The notes under the pieces: generated by a model | Databases searched by the model: none | Told to the model about the DNA's origin: nothing | The model's input: only the letters and a program-made list of their open reading frames with translations | Origin: Holophaga sp. | Lineage (GTDB): Bacteria > Acidobacteriota > Holophagae > Holophagales > Holophagaceae | Direction: 5' to 3' | DNA: 5,667 bases | Assembly: GCA_030691225.1 (NCBI GenBank) | Contig: JAUYES010000594.1 | Coordinates: 1 to 5,667 of the forward strand | In this document: positions 1-5,667 of the stretch, one piece after another | Position numbering within the stretch: the first letter of the stretch is position 1 | Layout of the letters: each line of letters begins with the position of its first letter | Translations under genes and position numbers: made by a program

Positions 1-1192
1 CCAGATGCCCAAGGGCTTTCGCAAATCGTTGTATCTCAAGGATGAAGATATTCGCCTGTCCTTTCTCTACGGCCACTTCAGCACCCTCAGTTCCAGCGAT
101 GATGCCGAACTGGATCGGGTCGTTCGCGAGCGCCTGAATCCCATCCATGTCTCCGTGCACGCCACGGATCCCGAAGTGCGCGTAAAGCTGGTGGGCAATC
201 CACGCGAAGGCAATATCTTGCGCAAAATCGATCGCCTGCTGGAAGGAGGCATCCATATCCACACGCAAGTGGTGCTGGTTCCAGGTTTGAACGACGGCTG
301 GGTTTGGGAAAAAACTGTGCAAGAGCTCTGGGAGCGGCGGGCCTTCCAAACCACCGGCCCTTGGGCTGGCAAAGGCGGCGTGCTATCGCTTTCCTGCGTG
401 CCCGTGGGGCTAACGGCCCATCGCGAACATCTGCCGCAAATCCCCGATGTGGATCCGGCCTTCGCCCAGGAATGGGTAAAACGCTGGACACCGGAAGTGC
501 GGCGCCACAGCAAGGCCAATGACAGCGAGCCCTGGCTCTTGCTGGCCGACGAATGGTTTACCCGGGCCCACATTGAAGTTCCGGGGCGCAGTTTCTATTC
601 CCGCAGTTGGGCTCAACTCGAAAACGGCGTGGGGCTCATCCGGCGATTCCTGGAACATTCCAAGCGCTTCTTGCGCGGCCCCAAGGCGGCAGGCTTTTCC
701 GACCGGAAAGTGCTGCTGCTGACCGGCTCCAGTTTCGCTGCCACCTTGAATCAGACCTTGGCCGAATTAAATCGCCAAACAGGCAGCCACCTACGAGCCC
801 TGGCGGTGCAGAACTTCACCTTCGGCACCACCGTTACCGTGGCCGGGCTGCTCTGCGGCAAAGACCTGCTCTACACAGCCCACGCCGACCGCGAAGCCCA
901 TGGCGGCGATCCAAAATGGGTGGATGCCGTGGTCATTCCCAGCGCCTCGTTGCGCACCCATATGGGCCCCACCGATCAGTACACCCTGGCCAATGCCGAT
1001 GAGGTTCACCCCGAGACGATGTTTCTCGATGACATGACCCTAGGCCAACTGCAGGAACAACTCGGCGTCCCCGTGGTACCCAGCGGCGAAAACCTAGCTC
1101 ATCTGCTCGATCACCTCAAGACCGCCGAGCGCGCGGATAAGGCCTGGCATCTAGCGGGGATGACCCAGCCGCAGGGGGCGTATTTGCCGTAA
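1..1192 (+). CDS. Radical SAM / DUF512 family protein, 3' part (5' end outside window)
   Basis: The reading frame is open to the left edge. The ATG at position 5 is probably internal: the preceding in-frame codon is Gln, and QMPKGFRKSLYLKDED matches the segment that in this family directly follows the radical SAM cysteine motif. The [4Fe-4S] cysteines would therefore lie upstream, out of view. Counting from that Met, residues 1-160 look like the rest of the radical SAM barrel (LSFLYGHF, PIHVSVHATDPEVR, VVLVPGLNDG, CVPVGLT). Residues about 177-360 look like the DUF512 domain (ADEWF, QLENGVGLIRRF, LLLTGSSFA, NFTFGTTVTVAGLL, a late FLDDMT). The family is described as an Fe-S oxidoreductase of unknown substrate; some members also carry an N-terminal PDZ-like domain, which cannot be checked here. 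The stop is TAA at 1190-1192. The gene converges on the receptor gene and shares its terminator. Family call firm, biochemical role unknown. Confidence 0.9.
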   Translation, partial: QMPKGFRKSLYLKDEDIRLSFLYGHFSTLSSSDDAELDRVVRERLNPIHVSVHATDPEVRVKLVGNPREGNILRKIDRLLEGGIHIHTQVVLVPGLNDGWVWEKTVQELWERRAFQTTGPWAGKGGVLSLSCVPVGLTAHREHLPQIPDVDPAFAQEWVKRWTPEVRRHSKANDSEPWLLLADEWFTRAHIEVPGRSFYSRSWAQLENGVGLIRRFLEHSKRFLRGPKAAGFSDRKVLLLTGSSFAATLNQTLAELNRQTGSHLRALAVQNFTFGTTVTVAGLLCGKDLLYTAHADREAHGGDPKWVDAVVIPSASLRTHMGPTDQYTLANADEVHPETMFLDDMTLGQLQEQLGVPVVPSGENLAHLLDHLKTAERADKAWHLAGMTQPQGAYLP

Positions 1193-1207
1193 AAATTTTA
1201 CTTACTC

Positions 1208-1244
1208 AAAAAGCAAAGGCCCCGATAACCGGGGCCATTGCTTT
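1208..1244. terminator. Probable bidirectional rho-independent terminator
   Basis: The stem pairs 1210-1224 with 1230-1244: 15 positions with one A/A mismatch, a GC-rich core GGCCCCG/CGGGGCC and a 5-nt loop (ATAAC). Read on the - strand, the 3' side runs into TTTGCTTTTTGAG, a good U-tract, so it should end the receptor transcript, whose stop codon is at 1257-1259. On the + strand the trailing tract is shorter (TTGCTTTG), so termination of the DUF512 gene is likely but weaker. It fills most of the 64-bp gap between the two converging genes. Confidence 0.85.
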
Positions 1245-1256
1245 GATCGAGGAAGC

Positions 1257-4211
1257 TTAGAAGGAGATCTTAGCTCCGACCTGAACCTGACGAGCATCAC
1301 CTGCCACGGAAAGACTACTGTAGGTTAGCGGCGCTGCATCTGTGCCTGCGGAATTCACCCGCTGGAAGAGATAGGTGTCATGGCGATTCAAGAGATTGAA
1401 GACTTCGGCAGAAACGGCGAGCCGGACACGATTGTAGATCTTGAAATCGCGGCTGAGTTTCAAGTCGATGGTCGTTATGGAAGTCCGACGCTGGCTATTG
1501 CGGCCCGTATCAACGCCACCCACGAACAGGCGGTCGTTATTGACTCGATCACCATTCATGTCCTTACCATAGACCAGCGAATAGGGAGTACCACTGGAAT
1601 ACCGGAAGGAAATGCCGGTCTGAATGCCAGTCCAACGTTTCTCAAGATAGCTGAAAGCGCCGGTTAGGACATTGCGGCGATCGCGGTCGCTGTAGCCCCA
1701 GTCATCCTCAAGGCGCTGAGTGTTCTGCTGAGAATAGCCTGAGAAATTGCGTTCGTTGGAATCATTGTCCTTGTCGATGGAATAGGTGTAGAAGACCTGG
1801 GCATAGAATGGGCTGCCGTCCTTCTGGAACTTCGCGCTGGCTGTGTAGGCATGATAGAGGCCCTCACCATCGGAGACATAAAGGCCCATGCGCTGATAGG
1901 CCTGGTTCGGGCGATTCTGTCCGGCAGAGCCCACGGCGGGCACAAAAGACCAGCGGTTATTGGCAGCAAGAACCGCCGGAGCAAGGTTGATATCGGTCAA
2001 ACGCTCGAGTTGTGAACTCTTCGCGTAGGCGGCGGATAAGCCAAACACCCAACCGAAATCGAACCCACGCTCCACCTGGATGTTCACCCGGTCAGTGCGA
2101 GGATTTTTAAAATTCGGGCTGAAGGAGAAGATTTCGGATTTCGGGATGGTTGATCCCGTGGGAAGGCTGGAAAAACTATAGGGGTTATTAGCATCCCAAG
2201 TCGCGCCACGAACCAGGGATCCTGTGGGAGCAGAGAAATCAATCGCAGCCATCCGGGCGCCATTCAGGGTGTAGACCTGATAAAGGAACACGGAGGGAGT
2301 CGTGCTGACATAACGACCAGCGCTTCCCCGAACCACCGTGGCGCGATCAAAGGAAGGAGTCCAAGTGAAACTCAGGCGGGGGCTAAATTGTGTATCCGAG
2401 GGCAGCTTGGCTGTTACCGGCGCAATACCTGTAACCGGATCGACGCTGCTGAAGTTGGCAATGGCAAAATCGGGATGGGTCTGGCGATCCCACCGAACGC
2501 CTAAACCAACCTTCAGATCGCTGCCGATCCGAAAATCACTCTGCACATAGACCGCGATCTGGTCTTCGGAGGCATCAAATTTTCCGGCTTCCCAACCACT
2601 TACCCCAGGAATCAAGCTGAATCGCTGCGTGTAGCGGAACCAATTCCCCGCACGGAAATTATTGAGGGCGCTCACCGCGGTAGTACCCGAGCCTGTGTCC
2701 TGGAAGGTGTAGGCACCCTGCCAAGCCGCCGAGAAGGTTTCACTCACATTGATTCGGTTAAAATCGATGCCAGCCTTGACTTGGAAAACAGGGGTCACGT
2801 AGGACAGCGATTCCGTGAACTGAATGCGTTTGGTCTCGTATTCGCGGGGGTACTGGTTCGCACCGTAAATAGCCACGTTATTGACAGCGACCTGAGGGAT
2901 GTTCGCGCGGGTCTTGCGCGGCATTTCATTCTTGCCATAGTTGAAACGAACTTCATTCAGAAGATTGGAGCTGATAAGCCAATTCCATTGACCGACCAAG
3001 CTGAGCGTCTTGATGTCATCAGAAATACTGTTTTCGTAGGTATTTAAAAAGCCACCACCGGCAGTGTAGGCATCCCCCTTGAAGTCAGATCGATTAATGC
3101 GGAACTGAACCTGGTGGTCGTTGTTTACGTTCCAGTCGAAACGGGCGAAAAAGGTGTCGGAATTGGCCTTCGGATTGTAGTTCCCCCCACGAGACAGCAG
3201 AGCCGCGTCATTAGCCTGGCCCGGCAGGGAGGCGTTCAACAGAACGGGATTCGATCCGCCAAAGACAAAATTAACGGGATCGGTCTTTCGCTGGCCATCG
3301 TAGGTCACGAAGTAGAACAACTTATCCTTGATGATGGGACCGCCAAGGGAGAACCCGAACTGATCCTGTTTGAAATCACCGACCTTGTTGGAATCTGGAA
3401 CGCCGTTCAGGTTCGCCTGACGGGCGACTAAGCTCTGGGGACGCTTGTAGAAGAAGACGCTCCCGGAAAGGTCATTGCTGCCGTTCTTCGTAATGGCGTT
3501 GACGTAACCACCACCCATGCGGCCGAATTCGGCACTGGCTCCATCCGTGACAACTTGATATTCGCGGATGGCCTCGATCGAAACTGTAAAGGGTGTCTTA
3601 CCTTCAGCCGCGCCCATGGCGCCCCCGAAGAAAGGCTCATTGGTGTCGCCGCCATCAATGTTGATGGAGGTATTGATGCCACGCTGCCCGCCGATGGCAA
3701 GGTTACCGCGGTCAGCTACCGTAACCTGGGGTGTCAGAGTTGCCAGGGAGGTAAAACTGCGGTTGAGAATCGGGAGGTTCGCAAGGGCATCCGGGCTCAC
3801 AAAGGTTGCCGTGCTTGCACGCTCTCCATCCACTTGCTGGGAAGTCGCCACAACTTCGACAGTTACTCCAGAGACGGAAGCCAGGCGGATATTAAGCGGC
3901 GCGGCATCGCCAAGATTCAGGTTCACCTTCAAGCCTGATGCAGATTGGAAGCCATCCTTGGTGACGGTGATGGTGTATGGACCCACCGGAAGGATGGAGG
4001 CGAGATATCGCCCCTTCACATCGGTACGTACCGTACGGGTAAACCCGGTTTCAGTGTTTCGGACTGCGACGGTGGCACCCTCGATGGCTACGCCATCTTT
4101 AGTCATGATCGAACCCGAAAGTTGGGCCGACACCCCCTGGGCGAGCATCGGCACCGCCGAGGCTACGATGAGCGGTAATAAACGAGAGAAGCGTAAACCA
4201 GCCAGAGCCAT
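1257..4211 (-). CDS. TonB-dependent receptor, Oar-like, with carboxypeptidase-regulatory-like N-terminal domain
   Basis: Predicted 984-residue outer-membrane beta-barrel receptor of the kind that imports a bound ligand using TonB energy; the substrate cannot be inferred. The ATG at 4211 was chosen over an in-frame ATG at 4331 because it has AGGAG five bases upstream and begins a typical signal peptide (basic start, LLPLIVASAVPML core, likely cleavage VSA|Q at 29/30). Residues about 30-115 form a carboxypeptidase-regulatory-like (Ig-type) domain (GVAIEGATV, TDVKGRY, LPVGPYTITVTKDGF). The plug follows at about 125-245 (LPILNRSFTSLATLTP, INIDGGDTNE, AEFGRMGGGYVNAITKNG). The rest is barrel, rich in alternating polar/aromatic strands, ending in a C-terminal Phe (VGAKISF) as expected for BAM-dependent insertion. 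I see no clear TonB box and no SusD-like partner. Length fits the family and the frame is intact. It is monocistronic by position: own leader upstream, terminator directly downstream. Confidence 0.93.
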   Translation of the reverse strand: MALAGLRFSRLLPLIVASAVPMLAQGVSAQLSGSIMTKDGVAIEGATVAVRNTETGFTRTVRTDVKGRYLASILPVGPYTITVTKDGFQSASGLKVNLNLGDAAPLNIRLASVSGVTVEVVATSQQVDGERASTATFVSPDALANLPILNRSFTSLATLTPQVTVADRGNLAIGGQRGINTSINIDGGDTNEPFFGGAMGAAEGKTPFTVSIEAIREYQVVTDGASAEFGRMGGGYVNAITKNGSNDLSGSVFFYKRPQSLVARQANLNGVPDSNKVGDFKQDQFGFSLGGPIIKDKLFYFVTYDGQRKTDPVNFVFGGSNPVLLNASLPGQANDAALLSRGGNYNPKANSDTFFARFDWNVNNDHQVQFRINRSDFKGDAYTAGGGFLNTYENSISDDIKTLSLVGQWNWLISSNLLNEVRFNYGKNEMPRKTRANIPQVAVNNVAIYGANQYPREYETKRIQFTESLSYVTPVFQVKAGIDFNRINVSETFSAAWQGAYTFQDTGSGTTAVSALNNFRAGNWFRYTQRFSLIPGVSGWEAGKFDASEDQIAVYVQSDFRIGSDLKVGLGVRWDRQTHPDFAIANFSSVDPVTGIAPVTAKLPSDTQFSPRLSFTWTPSFDRATVVRGSAGRYVSTTPSVFLYQVYTLNGARMAAIDFSAPTGSLVRGATWDANNPYSFSSLPTGSTIPKSEIFSFSPNFKNPRTDRVNIQVERGFDFGWVFGLSAAYAKSSQLERLTDINLAPAVLAANNRWSFVPAVGSAGQNRPNQAYQRMGLYVSDGEGLYHAYTASAKFQKDGSPFYAQVFYTYSIDKDNDSNERNFSGYSQQNTQRLEDDWGYSDRDRRNVLTGAFSYLEKRWTGIQTGISFRYSSGTPYSLVYGKDMNGDRVNNDRLFVGGVDTGRNSQRRTSITTIDLKLSRDFKIYNRVRLAVSAEVFNLLNRHDTYLFQRVNSAGTDAAPLTYSSLSVAGDARQVQVGAKISF

Positions 4212-4216
4212 GAATT

Positions 4217-4221
4217 CTCCT
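4217..4221 (-). promoter_or_regulatory. Shine-Dalgarno site of the receptor gene
   Basis: On the - strand AGGAG lies five bases before the ATG at 4211 (AGGAG-AATTC-ATG). This is a near-ideal site and spacing, and it fixes the start. The frame stays open for a further 40 codons to an ATG at 4331, but translation from there would put an unlikely 40-residue extension in front of a clear signal peptide. Confidence 0.85.
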
Positions 4222-4337
4222 GAGGTGAGGTTAGAAAAACATCCAAAACGAGGTGAGTTTGGTTCGGAATCGCGAGTTGTCCCTGGGGGACGCCACGGAA
4301 GCCAGAGTAGCGGGCCAGATTGGCACCACATCGCGAC

Positions 4338-4368
4338 AAGGCCAAGTGCCCTTTTTGGGGCCTTTTTT
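4338..4368 (+). terminator. Terminator-like hairpin facing away from the receptor gene
   Basis: On the + strand, AAGGCC (4338-4343) can pair with GGCCTT (4359-4364). Alternatively, GCCC (4348-4351) can pair with GGGC (4358-4361) around a T-rich loop. Both lie directly before a six-T run (4363-4368). This resembles a rho-independent terminator read on the + strand, where no gene precedes it; only antisense transcription through the receptor gene would reach it. On the - strand the same bases would form a leader hairpin without a U-tract. The function is uncertain. Confidence 0.35.
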
Positions 4369-4459
4369 CAACAATCTAATGTCATACGGTTCTAAGACTC
4401 AAAAGGGTTTAATCTTCGCCAGAAAAATTTGTAATATTTCACATATCTCATCAAAATAA

Positions 4460-4473
4460 TCAAGAATTCTTGA
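4460..4473. repeat. 14-bp perfect palindrome, possible operator
   Basis: TCAAGAATTCTTGA is its own reverse complement over all 14 bases. It lies in AT-rich DNA about 60 bp upstream of the best receptor promoter candidate and about 35 bp beyond the era stop codon. A gapless symmetric site like this could bind a dimeric regulator. As an RNA hairpin it would be weak (5-bp AU-rich stem, AATT loop). No regulator gene is in view, so binding is only inferred. Confidence 0.35.
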
Positions 4474-4492
4474 AAAAACCAAGACTATCGGT
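4473..4492 (-). terminator. era: Weak candidate terminator of the lpxA-era transcript
   Basis: Read on the - strand, starting about 15 nt after the era stop codon, ACCGA pairs with TTGGT around a 5-nt loop (one G-U pair), followed by five T's (4473-4477). The stem is only five base pairs, so it would be an inefficient intrinsic terminator. Placement and U-tract support it, but read-through toward the receptor or rho-dependent ending are possible. Confidence 0.35.
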
Positions 4493-4507
4493 GCCGCGAA
4501 ACAGGCC

Positions 4508-5422
4508 TCAGAGATTCATCTGATCCAATTTGTCGGGGCGGTCACGCCAGCCTTCTTCGACTTTGATGTGCAAATCCAATCGCACCGGGCGTTGCAGCAG
4601 TTTTTTCAATTCGCGCTGGGCACTCTGGCGAATGTCTTTGATCATCGCGCCACCGGAACCCAGCAAGATCTTGCGGTGATTATCGCGGTCCACGATGATC
4701 TCAACCTCAAGGTAGGCGCCATCCTCCGCGAGATCCTCGGGGAAGTCATCGTGCCCCGTTTCGATCCACCGGCGAATGACCACGGCCACACCGTGAGGCA
4801 CTTCTTCGCGGGTTTTGCGCAGCACCTTCTCCCGGATGAACTCCGTGGCCATGGCGCGTTCCGTTTGGTCCGTGAAGGTTTCGGCATCATGAACCCATTC
4901 GCCTTCTGGAGCATCGCGTTCGAGAATCGCCCAAAGCGGTTCCAGATTCTGGCCCATCTTGGCGCCCACGGGAATGATCTCGCGGTATTCCATCAGATCT
5001 TTGTATTCAACAATCTTGGTGAGCAGACGGCCCTTTGAGAGCAGGTCGATCTTGTTCAGAACGAGATACACCGGCTGGGTGGCGGTCTTCAAGCGCTTGG
5101 CTAATTCCTTTTCGCCGTGACCAAGAAAGCCATCCGCATCCACCACCCAAAGTAGGATGTCAGCCTCGGAGAGCGCCATTTCCACATGATGCAACATGCG
5201 TTGGTTGAGCGCGTGTTGGGGCTGGTGGATGCCGGGCGTGTCCATGAACGCGAACTGCGAGGAGCCTCGATTCACAACGCCCAAGATCTTGCTGCGGGTG
5301 GTCTGGGGTGTCTGGCTGACCGCCGCGAGCTTTTCTCCAACAAGCGCATTGAGCAGGGTGGATTTGCCCGAATTGGGAATGCCAACGATGGCGATGGTAG
5401 CGAAATGCCTTGCTTCAGCCAC
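4508..5422 (-). CDS. era: GTPase Era, 16S rRNA-binding ribosome-assembly factor
   Basis: Era binds the 3' end of 16S rRNA and acts as a GTP-dependent checkpoint in 30S maturation. From the GTG at 5422 the protein is 304 residues, the usual Era length. GTPase domain: G1 GIPNSGKST (14-22), switch I QTPQTTR (37-43), G3 DTPGIH (61-66), G4 NKID (123-126), G5 near VGAK (152-155). The C-terminal half holds the Era KH domain: EEVPHGVAV (206-214), LEVEIIVD (238-245), then LLGSGGAMIKDI (253-264). The KH loop reads GSGG where Era normally has GKGG, and G1 has Ile and Ser where GRPNVGKS is usual. The frame continues upstream to a TTG at 5479, but that would overlap lpxA by 65 bp and add a long tail before G1. 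The GTG gives a compact 8-bp overlap. A G-run about six bases before it is a poor Shine-Dalgarno, which fits translational coupling to lpxA. Confidence 0.95.
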   Translation of the reverse strand: MAEARHFATIAIVGIPNSGKSTLLNALVGEKLAAVSQTPQTTRSKILGVVNRGSSQFAFMDTPGIHQPQHALNQRMLHHVEMALSEADILLWVVDADGFLGHGEKELAKRLKTATQPVYLVLNKIDLLSKGRLLTKIVEYKDLMEYREIIPVGAKMGQNLEPLWAILERDAPEGEWVHDAETFTDQTERAMATEFIREKVLRKTREEVPHGVAVVIRRWIETGHDDFPEDLAEDGAYLEVEIIVDRDNHRKILLGSGGAMIKDIRQSAQRELKKLLQRPVRLDLHIKVEEGWRDRPDKLDQMNL

Positions 5423-5667
5423 GATGGGCCCCCCGGGGTGATTCTCGGATGAAGCGAATAAGGTAGGCGACTTCTGCAATCTGGCCCAGTTCGTCTTCGA
5501 CCCGCTGAAGTGCTTCGTCCTTCAGTAGGCCACTTTGATACAGGATGCGGTGAGCCTTGGTCAGGCCGTCCACCACCTCGGCGGGGAAGCCCTTCCGGCG
5601 CAGGCCGATGGCGTTCACGCCATAACTCTTGGTCTCGCGCGCGCCGACGGTCTTCATGAAGGGTAGG
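5415..5667 (-). CDS. lpxA: UDP-N-acetylglucosamine acyltransferase LpxA, C-terminal part (5' end outside window)
   Basis: LpxA transfers a 3-hydroxyacyl chain from acyl-carrier protein to UDP-GlcNAc, the first step of lipid A synthesis, in the cytoplasm. Only the last 83 residues are visible; the frame is open to the right edge. They match the end of the hexapeptide-repeat helix and the LpxA-specific C-terminal helical domain: LPFMKTVGA, SYGVNAIGLRRKGF, then AHRILYQSGL, DEALQRVEDEL and a final LIRFIRESPRGAHRG. The E. coli protein has GVNIEGLKRRGF, AYKLIYRSG and ARSTRGLIR at the matching places. By that hand alignment E. coli N198 and R204 are kept, while E200 is Ile and R205 is Lys. The catalytic His and repeats lie outside the window. 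The TGA stop (5415-5417) falls inside the first codons of era, implying a shared transcript. The ATG at 5655-5657 is internal. Confidence 0.88.
   Translation of the reverse strand, partial: LPFMKTVGARETKSYGVNAIGLRRKGFPAEVVDGLTKAHRILYQSGLLKDEALQRVEDELGQIAEVAYLIRFIRESPRGAHRG

Larger units (their letters stand above)
4212..4472 (-). promoter_or_regulatory. AT-rich upstream region with probable receptor promoter and long leader
   Basis: This non-coding stretch separates era from the receptor. Its distal half (about 4370-4472) is much more AT-rich than the flanking genes, as expected for a promoter. The best sigma-70-like pair I can find on the - strand is TTGAGT (4397-4402) and TAGATT (4373-4378) with an 18-bp spacer. 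Each matches consensus only partly, so this is a candidate. If used, it would give a 5' leader of roughly 155-160 nt. That leader holds a small GTCCC-CCA-GGGAC hairpin (4279-4291) and two direct copies of CTCACCTC (on the + strand GAGGTGAG at 4222-4229 and 4250-4257), the nearer one just before the Shine-Dalgarno site. I recognise no known riboswitch. Confidence 0.4.

Noticed and set aside
67..658. Several - strand open frames of 80-170 codons opposite the DUF512 gene
   Set aside because: The + strand frame matches radical SAM/DUF512 motifs throughout; the opposing frames are low-complexity shadows.
4212..4331. A 40-codon upstream extension of the receptor to the ATG at 4331
   Set aside because: The ATG at 4211 has an AGGAG site at good spacing and starts directly with a signal peptide; the extension would bury it.
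3568..4395. A 275-codon open frame on the + strand opposite the receptor's N-terminal region
   Set aside because: It is antisense to a well-supported gene with recognisable domains. Its translation is Arg/Pro/Ser-rich with no recognisable family, as expected for a shadow frame in GC-rich DNA.
4460..4473. The palindrome as the main era terminator
   Set aside because: As RNA it gives only a five-pair AU-rich stem and an imperfect T-tract. The adjacent ACCGA/TTGGT hairpin followed by five T's is a slightly better candidate.
4212..4507. A small gene, tRNA or known riboswitch in the intergenic region
   Set aside because: I saw no convincing start with a ribosome site and coding-like composition, no cloverleaf and no riboswitch consensus I could recognise by eye.
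4568..5038. A 156-codon + strand open frame opposite era
   Set aside because: Era is unambiguous on the other strand. This frame shows no motif, and I found no supporting ribosome site.
5423..5479. A TTG start for era at 5479
   Set aside because: It would overlap lpxA by 65 bp, lacks a Shine-Dalgarno and adds 19 residues not usual in Era before the G1 loop.

Overview
The window looks like chromosomal DNA from a Gram-negative (diderm) bacterium, most likely an Acidobacteriota member. A lipid A gene (lpxA) indicates an LPS-type outer membrane. The large receptor has the layout common in Acidobacteriota: signal peptide, carboxypeptidase-regulatory-like domain, plug, Oar-like barrel. The assignment rests on family resemblance, not on a search. 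Coding DNA is moderately GC-rich; the one long intergenic region is clearly AT-rich.

Layout from left to right. (1) Positions 1-1192, + strand: the 3' part of a radical SAM / DUF512 protein gene, cut by the window edge. (2) Positions 1193-1256: a short convergent gap with a strong, probably bidirectional intrinsic terminator. (3) Positions 1257-4211, - strand: a complete TonB-dependent receptor gene with a clear Shine-Dalgarno site and signal peptide. (4) Positions 4212-4507: an AT-rich intergenic region holding the probable receptor promoter and leader, a terminator-like hairpin facing the opposite way, a 14-bp perfect palindrome and a weak terminator candidate for era. (5) Positions 4508-5422, - strand: era, the ribosome-assembly GTPase. 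(6) Positions 5415-5667, - strand: the 3' end of lpxA, which overlaps the era start by 8 bp.

lpxA and era appear to form one translationally coupled unit (lipid A synthesis, then 30S ribosome maturation). The receptor looks like a separate, individually regulated outer-membrane gene between housekeeping genes; no SusD-like or other uptake partner is visible. The DUF512 gene converges on the receptor and is not in an operon with anything shown.

I see no RNA gene, CRISPR array, insertion sequence or defence system, and nothing that amounts to a new system. The points worth a second look are the lpxA-era overlap, residue changes in Era and LpxA, and the structured region upstream of the receptor.
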